A stretch of DNA of 64,000 nt from CAYTED01 sp964537075 (GTDB lineage: Bacteria; Patescibacteriota; Minisyncoccia; Moranbacterales; UBA1568), in contig CAZIBB010000001.1 of assembly GCA_964537075.1 (NCBI GenBank), positions 38,145 through 102,144 of the forward strand, written 5' to 3'. Both the position numbers and the translations under genes were made by a program. The notes under the pieces are model-generated. The model made no database searches. It had not been told where the DNA came from and was given only the letters and a program-made list of their open reading frames with translations. Below, one piece after another: positions 58,163 to 64,000 of the stretch. How positions within the stretch are numbered: the first letter of the stretch is position 1; every line of letters starts with the position of its first letter.

Positions 58163-59365
58163 ATGTCTTTCCTTGATCCGTCATCTCTCATATCCACTCT
58201 CCCGCCACGGCAGAAGCGCCTGTATTTTTCTTTGCGCGTTTTTCTGTACATCATATTTTTCTCCATCGTGACTGGCATTGGATATTCTTTTCTCTTCCCC
58301 CCAGAAATTTTCACCCTTGATTTCCGCAATCCGGATGCCGCCAAAAACACCCTCCTTGATCCGAGGAATTCTCAGGGGCTCCCGCAGAAAAAAGGCCTCC
58401 TTGCAAAAGACACACCGCTCATCGTCAATAGCGGGGCTCTCGGTATCTTTTCCGATGCGAGCATATCGATACAACTCAAAAAAGATTCTCCACTACCGAA
58501 GACCTTCACGCTTACGGTACAGAAGGGATATCGGGAGATCTTTCTTCCGGAAGGGAAACCAGCGGAATTCCCCGTCTGGAAGCAAACCTCGTCGTCCGTT
58601 ATCGGCGGGTACGCGAACGGCAGTCTCTTCCTCATACAAGGAGATGTCTACCAGCTTTTCGATGGGAAGCTCTATCGATTCGTGAGCGAACATGCCGCCC
58701 TCAGCCGCTACGAGCGAGATGCATTTATCGAACAGTCGCCGGAATTCCTCACGAAATTCCCGATCGCTTCCGAATGGATCGGATTCCGTCCGGGCACGCT
58801 CGTCTCCAACGCTACCGGAGTCTTTGTCGTATACGGCGAAACCGATATCCGTCCGATCGGAAGCGCGCTCATTTTCCAGGCTCTCGGATATAATTGGGAT
58901 GATGTCATCCCTGCAAGCGAGGAAGAGATCAGCATATACAAGCGAGGAAAAATAATCCTTCCGGGGACACTTCACGCTCCGGGGACGCTTTTTCAGATCG
59001 CTGAAACAGGATCCTCTTTCACCATCGATGAGGAGAATCGTCGTCGTCCTCTCATTGACGAAACCCTCCTCCGATTTTTTCTCAAACACACACATGTCAT
59101 ACCCGTCTCCGAGAAAAGCCGCGAACGATCATCCTCCTGTACGCTTCAACCAGGCAGATTCTTCTCTCATGAATACACCTGCGACATTCCTCTCCAGGAT
59201 ATACAGACCCTCACCGGAAACGATTATCAATTCACCCTCGCAACGGAAGAATCACTCGGCATCGATACCATCAACATCACGCTGAAACGATCCCTGGAAA
59301 CAGGAAATTTTCGAAGTACCCTCAGTCAGATAAAAGCCCGGCTTCTCAATCGTTACGCCGATTAG
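58163..59365 (+). CDS. Anchored protein with repeat-like extracytoplasmic domain
   Basis: Unrecognised 400-aa protein. One N-terminal membrane helix (FLYIIFFSIVTGIGYSFLF, residues 26-44) anchors a long outside part. The outer part contains related segments that look like degenerate repeats: GSLFLIQGDVYQLFDGKLYR, then GVFVVYGETDIRPIGSALIF, QALGYNWDDVIPAS, and later GTLFQIAETGSSFTIDEENR followed by RPLIDETLLRFF. These resemble short beta-hairpin repeats in which a displayed value, parameter name and locus recur, seen in Patescibacterial surface proteins. A cysteine pair (SSCTLQPGRFFSHEYTC) lies near the end. Operon context suggests glycan or cell-surface work with the GT-C-like protein. Function unknown. 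Confidence 0.7.
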   Translation: MSFLDPSSLISTLPPRQKRLYFSLRVFLYIIFFSIVTGIGYSFLFPPEIFTLDFRNPDAAKNTLLDPRNSQGLPQKKGLLAKDTPLIVNSGALGIFSDASISIQLKKDSPLPKTFTLTVQKGYREIFLPEGKPAEFPVWKQTSSSVIGGYANGSLFLIQGDVYQLFDGKLYRFVSEHAALSRYERDAFIEQSPEFLTKFPIASEWIGFRPGTLVSNATGVFVVYGETDIRPIGSALIFQALGYNWDDVIPASEEEISIYKRGKIILPGTLHAPGTLFQIAETGSSFTIDEENRRRPLIDETLLRFFLKHTHVIPVSEKSRERSSSCTLQPGRFFSHEYTCDIPLQDIQTLTGNDYQFTLATEESLGIDTINITLKRSLETGNFRSTLSQIKARLLNRYAD

Positions 59366-59369
59366 ATCT

Positions 59370-59756
59370 ATGATGAAAAAATTTCTCGAAACCGAATACG
59401 CGCATATCCTCTTTGCCCTCCTCATCGAAGGCATAGTGCTCCTCCTCCTTTCTTTCGCTGGACTCTTCACGCTCGAAACCATTCTCCCCGGCATCATTTC
59501 CACCCGATTCATAATCGGCAAACTCATCATCGCCGCCACGCTCCTTGTTTTTCTGACCGCATTTCTCGGTCAGATGCTCGGCATTTCCTTTCCGATCACG
59601 CCCACTCGTCCGCTCCGTTTTCTCCTCATCGGAAGTCTCTTTTGGGCATTCGGCATTTTCACCATTTCCCTCCTTTCATTTCCGCTTTGGAGTATTCCGA
59701 TATATCTTTTTTCCTTCGCAGCGATCGGATATTTCGCTTATAAAGAGTTAAAATAA
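59370..59756 (+). CDS. Four-helix membrane protein
   Basis: Unrecognised 128-aa membrane protein: four hydrophobic segments (ILFALLIEGIVLLLLSFAGL, IGKLIIAATLLVFLTAFLG, FLLIGSLFWAFGIFTISLL and WSIPIYLFSFAAIGYFAY) with short loops and a basic C-terminus (KELK). It is the third gene of the plus-strand operon, four bases after the anchored protein, and is followed by an intrinsic terminator five bases beyond its stop. Size and layout recall small helper subunits of GT-C enzymes or GtrA-like flippases, but GtrA signatures are not visible. Confidence 0.72.
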   Translation: MMKKFLETEYAHILFALLIEGIVLLLLSFAGLFTLETILPGIISTRFIIGKLIIAATLLVFLTAFLGQMLGISFPITPTRPLRFLLIGSLFWAFGIFTISLLSFPLWSIPIYLFSFAAIGYFAYKELK

Positions 59757-59760
59757 AAAA

Positions 59761-59785
59761 ACAACGGTCGTTCCGCTGTTTTTTT
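59761..59785 (+). terminator. Intrinsic terminator of the membrane operon
   Basis: ACAACGG (59761-59767) and CCGCTGT (59773-59779) pair with one mismatch, followed by T7. Confidence 0.8.
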
Positions 59786-59823
59786 GTTTTTCTTTTAGGT
59801 TTTTCCTCTCGCTTTGTATCATA

Positions 59824-60000
59824 GGTCTCCGCGCGATGAGAATCGCTAGAAATTCGTGACACCCCAAAGGACAGAATACTCCATAAGGAGGAAGTGAAAC
59901 GCCTCATGAAGGATTCCATACGGTGTGTCACTGAATTTCTCGATTCTTGTCGCAGGAGAGAGTTTCTTTTGCTACTTTTCTTTGCGGACAAAGAAAAGTA
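59824..60000 (+). repeat. Palindromic element family B, copy B3
   Basis: 177 bp in a convergent intergenic region. It has the complete set of stems: GAATCGCTAGAAATTC with GAATTTCTCGATTC, GACACCCC with GGTGTGTC, a CTCC/GGAG hairpin before GAAGTGAAACGCCTC, and the closing hairpin CTTTTCTTTG/CAAAGAAAAG at 59977-59999. See B1 and B2. Confidence 0.9.
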
Positions 60001-60052
60001 AGGAGAAATATTTGTTTTAAAAAAATCTTGAACTCGTTAACCCGTGAACCCG

Positions 60053-61174
60053 TTAATTATCTAATAAAACGTGCAACGTTTCCCTCGCACATTTCTCCCA
60101 AGAGAATTTCTTGATCTGTTCCAGACCGCGAGCGATCATGCCGGCGCGAAGCGATTCGTCCGAAAGCACCTCCCGTATCTTTTCCGAGAGCGCCTTCGCA
60201 TCGGAAGCATCGAAATATTCTGCCGCATCTCCCCCGACCTCACGCAAGCTTGAATTATCCGCAGTGATAACCGGCACCCGCGAAGCGAGCGCCTCGAGAA
60301 TCGGTATGCCGAATCCCTCGTAAAGCGAAGGGAAGACATAGATCCGCGCGCCACGCATCAGATGCCCCAGGTCATCAAAGCCGATTTGTCCCGGCATGAG
60401 GATATCCTCCCGGAAAGGACTCACCGCCACTTTTTCATGCACGTGCTCCGAGAGCCAGGCATCTCCGCCTGCCAAAACGAGTTTCACATCCGATGCTTTG
60501 CCCGATTGTTTCAGTATTGCAAAAGCATCAATCAACACTTTCAGGTTCTTCCTCGGCTGAATGGCACCGGAATACAGGAGGTATTCGCCATCGATACGAA
60601 GCAACTTCCTCACTCGCGCTTCCTCGATCGGATTTCTCTCCTTCGAAAAAATTTCCGCATCGAAACCGTGATAGACGACCGTGATCGATTCTGCCTTCAC
60701 CGACGGATACCAGGTGAGGATATCTCGCTTCGTCGATTCCGATACGGCGATCAGATGATCGGCATTCCGTATCGCCATATCCCCCAGAACATTGAGTTCG
60801 AGCACATCCTTCTTCGGGAAATATTCCGGAAAATATTTGTATGCGAGATCATGCACCGTCACCACGGTTCGCATCTTGCTCCTCCGCATGAAAGGTAAGT
60901 TATGCATCGGCATCCACAGCACATCCGGCGTATTGGAAAACAGTTCCCAGGCGAAGCGCGTCTGCGTCCACAGACAGGGGAAATCCATCGCCTTCACTTT
61001 GTAATTTTGAAAAAAAGGCGGCGTGAGTGCCGGATTAAATTTCGTCCGATGATAGATGGAAAAAGTATCCGTCAGTGCCAGAGCTCCAAAATGACGCAGC
61101 ATATGAAGTATATACACTCGCGTTCCATCGATACGCACCGCATCCAAATCCGCTGCTTGTATCGCTATGTTCAT
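60053..61174 (-). CDS. GT4-family glycosyltransferase
   Basis: Retaining GT-B glycosyltransferase, 373 aa. The start MNIAIQAADLDAVRIDGTRV is typical of bacterial mannosyl-type GT4 enzymes with the glycine-rich donor loop; TVVTVHDLAYKYFPEYFPKK and AVSESTKRDILTWYP lie in the acceptor domain, and the donor domain has YLLYSGAIQPRKNLKVLIDA, RIYVFPSLYEGFGIPILEAL (E-x7-E) and VITADNSSLREVGGDAA. A start at 61333 would run through the terminator of the neighbouring gene and is rejected. A possible promoter is TTGTAT (61238-61233), 17 bases, TACCAT (61215-61210). The protein is single in its unit, so the glycan it builds is not indicated. Confidence 0.92.
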   Translation of the reverse strand: MNIAIQAADLDAVRIDGTRVYILHMLRHFGALALTDTFSIYHRTKFNPALTPPFFQNYKVKAMDFPCLWTQTRFAWELFSNTPDVLWMPMHNLPFMRRSKMRTVVTVHDLAYKYFPEYFPKKDVLELNVLGDMAIRNADHLIAVSESTKRDILTWYPSVKAESITVVYHGFDAEIFSKERNPIEEARVRKLLRIDGEYLLYSGAIQPRKNLKVLIDAFAILKQSGKASDVKLVLAGGDAWLSEHVHEKVAVSPFREDILMPGQIGFDDLGHLMRGARIYVFPSLYEGFGIPILEALASRVPVITADNSSLREVGGDAAEYFDASDAKALSEKIREVLSDESLRAGMIARGLEQIKKFSWEKCARETLHVLLDN

Positions 61175-61260
61175 ACGGTCTTGAAAAAATATGAGACGTT
61201 TCCGTCTCCATGGTACGGTGTACTCCGAAAGAATACAAGCGTACTTGAGTATAAAAAGGG

Positions 61261-61296
61261 AAAAGACCAGGTCTGAGATTCCAGAGCTGGTCTTTT
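61261..61296 (-). terminator. Terminator of the 118-aa orphan gene
   Basis: AAAAGACCAG (61261-61270) and CTGGTCTTTT (61287-61296) are perfect complements with a 16-base loop that can pair further. It can work in both directions. Confidence 0.8.
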
Positions 61297-61367
61297 TTGT
61301 ATGCCTTTCCCCATACGTGTTGGGGGTTACCATCCGACACCGTCAGACGGTTGGCGCCGGCGGCGGA

Positions 61368-61724
61368 TCAGGTGATGGAGATTTCCTTGCCATTCTTGTC
61401 GATGATTTTGCAGCCCTGGCTCTTCAGGCGTTTGACCGAGAGCATGTTGAGCTCGGCACCGGTCATGCGCATGCCCAGATTGCCGGCCGCGAGCGCGCCC
61501 GTCGTGGTGACGCCGAATTCGCCGTTGTCAAACTCGATCAGTGCCGGCGAATGGACTTCCTGGCCGGAGATCTGGTCGACGCCGTGGCCGAAGTGGATGC
61601 CTTTGATTTCCGTTTTCTGGTCGATATCGCGGCGCTCACCGGTCATCCCGCAGGAGTGGTAAACGTGGGCGGGCGATGCACCGAGCAGAGCCGAGATTTG
61701 GGCACCAATGGCTTTCTTTTGCAT
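61368..61724 (-). CDS. Orphan 118-aa soluble protein
   Basis: No family recognised. The product is small and soluble, with SALLGASPAHVYHSCGMTGE near the start, GIHFGHGVDQISGQEVHSPA in the middle (several histidines, possibly metal-binding) and a C-terminal GNLGMRMTGAELNMLSVKRL. Its codons are GC-rich relative to most neighbours, as in the 221-aa orphan at 49178. The ATG at 61724 has AAGGAG nine bases before it; the longer frame from 61829 crosses the promoter and is rejected. A TTGACG-17-TATAGT promoter (61797-61825) and a terminator (61261-61296) make it a self-contained unit. Function unknown. Confidence 0.72.
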   Translation of the reverse strand: MQKKAIGAQISALLGASPAHVYHSCGMTGERRDIDQKTEIKGIHFGHGVDQISGQEVHSPALIEFDNGEFGVTTTGALAAGNLGMRMTGAELNMLSVKRLKSQGCKIIDKNGKEISIT

Positions 61725-61796
61725 GGGACTTTCTCCTTGATTGTGAATCTCCGCTTGTACGGAGGGACATTGCCTATCGGTTGACAGACAAAGAAC

Positions 61797-61825
61797 ACTA
61801 TAGCAAAGACTCTCTTTTTCGTCAA
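61797..61825 (-). promoter_or_regulatory. Sigma-70-type promoter of the 118-aa gene
   Basis: Minus strand TTGACG (61825-61820), 17 bases, TATAGT (61802-61797). The hairpin CGTCGCTC/GAGCGACG just upstream (61829-61847) follows the pyrH stop. Confidence 0.8.
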
Positions 61826-61850
61826 CCACCGTCGCTCACGAGCGACGTGG

Positions 61851-62549
61851 TCAACCCCGCACCACCGTCCCCTGAAATGTCCCACCATCAAGGTAATGGC
61901 CGAGATTGTCGAGGTCGGAGCCGTTCAGGATAGCGACCTCCATTTCTTCCTCTTCAGCCATCTTGGACGCGATCGGGTCGAACGGCGCGCTCATACCGGG
62001 ATTCCAAACATTTCCGACGATCTCCCTGAATTCGGCCCAAGTCGCCCGCTCTATTTTCAGCGCATCCGAAAATTCTCTCGGATCTTTGTCATAGGCGTAA
62101 TCGATATTGGAAAGATTTACGATCCGTTTCGCATCGAGGTATTTACCGAGGAGCACCGCGCAGAAATCCGTTGATCGTCCGGGACGCCAGCCGGCCGCGA
62201 CTAAGATCGGCTCCGGCGCATTATAAAAATCCTCCAGATCATGAGGATTGGTATTGATGCGGGGGTGCGCATGTTCGCGAAACACCGTACGGATGAAATG
62301 TCCATTCATACGCGTTGCATGAATGCCGAGCCAGTCCTTGTCATCGTCAGTGATATCACTCACCTCCGCTGCGGCATCGATATATTTCCGCGCGGTGCGT
62401 CCGCCGCCCGTCACGAGGATAAAGGAATATCCTTTTTCGATATACGACACGATGAAATTTTTGAAGTTTGCAACGAAATCGGTATCAATAGCATTCGGAA
62501 CCAGAAGCGACCCCCCGAGAGAAATAATAATTCGCTTACTATGAGGCAT
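61851..62549 (-). CDS. pyrH: Amino-acid-kinase-fold protein, UMP kinase-like
   Basis: Protein of 232 aa in the amino acid kinase superfamily, most like UMP kinase of the archaeal type, which phosphorylates UMP to UDP with ATP. Seen are the nucleotide loop IIISLGGSLLVPN, FILVTGGGRTARKYIDAA, the NLSNIDYAYDKDPREFSDAL region (the DPR/K motif before a kinase-specific helix) and WNPGMSAPFDPIASKMAEEE, equivalent to the PFDP-A-A segment of PyrH. Bacterial PyrH usually has GGGNIFRG; here GGGRTARKYI follows the archaeal form, as reported for several CPR genomes. It starts 35 bp after proS. Specificity for UMP is inferred. Confidence 0.85.
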   Translation of the reverse strand: MPHSKRIIISLGGSLLVPNAIDTDFVANFKNFIVSYIEKGYSFILVTGGGRTARKYIDAAAEVSDITDDDKDWLGIHATRMNGHFIRTVFREHAHPRINTNPHDLEDFYNAPEPILVAAGWRPGRSTDFCAVLLGKYLDAKRIVNLSNIDYAYDKDPREFSDALKIERATWAEFREIVGNVWNPGMSAPFDPIASKMAEEEEMEVAILNGSDLDNLGHYLDGGTFQGTVVRG

Positions 62550-62583
62550 AGATAAAAAAGATCAAAACTCAAATTACAAAAAA

Positions 62584-63825
62584 TTATGTCTTAAGATTCT
62601 TGAAATAGCTTATGATTTCATCAATCTTCACTTCCTCCGATTCTTCGCTCGTACGCTTCTTCACCTCGACGACACCACGCTCGATGGAGCGTTTGCCAAT
62701 CGTGATGCGATACGGCATACCCATCAGATCGGCATCGGAAAATTTCTCGCCGGCCGGCGTATCACGATCGTCATACAACACTTCGATGCCGGTAGCTCTG
62801 AGCTCCTGATAGATCTTCTCCGCGGCATCATTCGCCCCGAGCGAGATCAGATGCACAAGGAACGGTGCGACTGATTCCGGCCACACCATACCCTTTTCAT
62901 CCGAAAGTGCTTCGACGACAACACCCATCAGTCGTGTGATGCCAATGCCGAAACATCCCATAATCGGATGCTTTTCTTCACCATTCTTATTCTTAAAGGT
63001 AAAGGAGAAGTCCTGGCTATACTTTTGTCCGAGATCAAAGATATTTCCAACTTCTGAAGCCTTGGCGCGAGCGAGTGACCCCTTTGCACATCGACTGCAT
63101 CCATCGCCTTCTTTTTGCTCACTAATTTCCGCATTCACACAATACGAGCATGTATCACAATACAAAATATCATCCTCTCCGGCATCCGTCAGCACCATAA
63201 ATTCATATGAAAGCTTTTTTGTGAATGCTCCACCAGAAGCTTCAGTTGACTTTGCAACGAGACCACATCGCTCATACACTTTCAAATACGACTGCTTCAT
63301 TAATTCATAAAACCGATCAAAATCCTCTTGAGTTTCATGAAAAGAATACATATCTTTCATGGTAAACTCTCGCCCGCGCATAATCCCAGACTTCGATCGC
63401 AATTCATCGCGATACTTCTGCCCAATCTGATAAATCGCAAGAGGAAGATCCTTATATGAAAGAGTATATTCCCTAGCAATCGGCGTCGCAATTTCCTCTT
63501 CACTTTGTCCAACGGTATATTCCTTCTCCGTTCGACTTACAATTTTAAACACCACATCCACCGAATCCCATGCCCCAGTCTGTTTCCAAGGCTCACTCGG
63601 ATGCAATGTCGCCATGCGTATTTCCTGCCCTCCGGATTTATCCATCTCATCACGGACGATTGATTCTATTTTCTCCAAAACCTTCCTTCCGAGTGGTAAG
63701 AAGGAATACACTCCCGCCATTTCCTTATGGATAAATCCTGCGCGGATGAGGAGCTGTGCGTTCCTACTCACTTCATCCTTCGGTGCCTCACGGCGCGTCT
63801 TCGTAAACAATTGACTCTGTTTCAT
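62584..63825 (-). CDS. proS: Prolyl-tRNA synthetase, short form
   Basis: Class II aminoacyl-tRNA synthetase charging tRNA-Pro, 413 aa. MKQSQLFTKTRREAPKDEVS is the usual start; motif 2 is RDELRSKSGIMRGREFTMKD, motif 3 GCFGIGITRLMGVVVEAL, and the anticodon-binding domain is at the C-terminus (VHLISLGAND, VLYDDRDTPAGEKFSDADLM). Typical bacterial ProS is about 570 aa with an editing insertion (INS) of about 180 aa between motifs 2 and 3; here that interval is only about 100 aa with two CxxC pairs (YCDTCSYC and CSRCAKG), so the editing domain is absent and a small zinc-like module may stand there. It is complete at both ends. Confidence 0.95.
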   Translation of the reverse strand: MKQSQLFTKTRREAPKDEVSRNAQLLIRAGFIHKEMAGVYSFLPLGRKVLEKIESIVRDEMDKSGGQEIRMATLHPSEPWKQTGAWDSVDVVFKIVSRTEKEYTVGQSEEEIATPIAREYTLSYKDLPLAIYQIGQKYRDELRSKSGIMRGREFTMKDMYSFHETQEDFDRFYELMKQSYLKVYERCGLVAKSTEASGGAFTKKLSYEFMVLTDAGEDDILYCDTCSYCVNAEISEQKEGDGCSRCAKGSLARAKASEVGNIFDLGQKYSQDFSFTFKNKNGEEKHPIMGCFGIGITRLMGVVVEALSDEKGMVWPESVAPFLVHLISLGANDAAEKIYQELRATGIEVLYDDRDTPAGEKFSDADLMGMPYRITIGKRSIERGVVEVKKRTSEESEEVKIDEIISYFKNLKT

Positions 63826-63863
63826 ACGAAAAACTGAAAGTATTAACTTCCCTATTCTGACAC

Positions 63864-63888
63864 AAAAAAGACCCTCCGAAAAGGGTCT
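63864..63888 (-). terminator. Terminator of a gene beyond the right edge
   Basis: Minus strand AGACCC (63888-63883) and GGGTCT (63875-63870) with an eight-base loop, followed by T6. Confidence 0.82.
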
Positions 63889-63909
63889 CTGGTATCCATA
63901 CCCGCCATT

Positions 63910-64000
63910 AGTAACTGTCTAAATTCTCATGTCGTAGATAAAATCTCATCATTTTGTGCGAAAATTCTGAAAATGGAGAAGGAATATCGAGATATTCTGA
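63910..64000 (-). repeat. Palindromic element family A, copy A5, cut by the window edge (reverse orientation)
   Basis: As reverse complement it matches the right half of A1-A4: CGACATGAGAATTTAGACAG end, second-stem arm AATCTCATCATTTTG, TTTTCG-like GCGAAAATTCTGAAAA and a GGAATATC/GATATTC hairpin. Its inverted end would be AGTAACTGTCTAAATTCTCA, a third variant of the terminal stem. The left half lies outside the window. Confidence 0.85.

Noticed and set aside
61175..61333. Upstream start of the GT4 gene at 61333
   Set aside because: The added 53 codons cross the terminator of the neighbouring orphan gene and a promoter-like pair; the donor-loop motif begins at the ATG at 61174.
1..64000. CRISPR array, tRNA or rRNA genes, and a transposase for the repeats
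   Set aside because: No regularly spaced direct repeats, no cloverleaf-like gene and no transposase, integrase or REP-associated Y1 protein were recognised; the repeats are dispersed palindromes, not an array.
1..64000. Alternative genetic code (UGA as glycine, as in some CPR lineages)
   Set aside because: Many genes end cleanly with TGA, including ATGA overlaps in the dcw and pilus operons, and conserved proteins contain no in-frame TGA.

Overview
The window looks like a chromosomal segment from a Candidate Phyla Radiation bacterium (Patescibacteria), most likely of the Parcubacteria type. The reasons are a single-operon type IV pilus (PilM/N/O/C/B with lineage-specific prepilins), a DUF4012 protein, a membrane-anchored Clp-like AAA+ protein, a TrbC/VirB2-like small membrane protein, a prolyl-tRNA synthetase too short to hold the bacterial editing insertion, and many small orphan genes. 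TGA is used as a stop (for example in several ATGA start/stop overlaps), so this is not one of the lineages that read UGA as glycine. Lineage is inferred from gene content only. No tRNA, rRNA, CRISPR array or recognisable transposase gene was seen.

Layout. 0-6.4 kb (minus): a surface polysaccharide operon, rmlA, galU, a GAF-like membrane protein, a GT4 glycosyltransferase, a DUF4012 protein and the start of murJ. 6.5-12.7 kb: glyA, a plus-strand pair of tiny membrane proteins under a consensus promoter, rmlD, a LysM protein, rmlB, rmlC and khpA; with rmlA this completes the dTDP-rhamnose pathway. 12.8-18.8 kb: a DUF475/TerC protein and a short dcw cluster (mraZ, rsmH, ftsL, ftsI, murF) with MraZ-box-like repeats upstream. 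19.5-36.9 kb: housekeeping genes (SulP transporter, pepA, rarA, tsaC, xth, miaB, pilB, groEL with CIRCE, ychF, manB, rlmN) mixed with small orphan genes. 36.9-44.7 kb: the type IV pilus operon (pilC, two prepilins, a PilX-like protein, pilM, pilN, pilO and a small membrane protein). 45-56 kb: a nucleotidyltransferase-like protein, uvrA, an epimerase, a glycosyltransferase, small orphans and the Clp-like ATPase. 56.4-59.8 kb (plus): a three-gene membrane/glycosylation operon. 60-64 kb (minus): a GT4 enzyme, an orphan gene, a UMP-kinase-like gene and proS.

The most unusual content is between genes. At least three families of 170-250 bp palindromic elements are dispersed here (A: five copies, B: three, C: two). 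Within a family, loop sequences are conserved while stem arms change together in a compensatory way, which is the pattern of selection on, or templated copying of, a folded structure. Short GC-rich palindromes (family D) are nested inside copies of A, B and C. A further class (E) consists of inverted arms built from degenerate 7-10 bp words, different at each locus. Element copies supply the last codons and stops of two genes (the GAF-like protein and tsaC), meet the stop codon of pilO, and lie in the probable 5' leaders of pepA and pilC. No mobiliser is encoded here, so whether these are non-autonomous mobile elements, structured RNAs, or both remains open.
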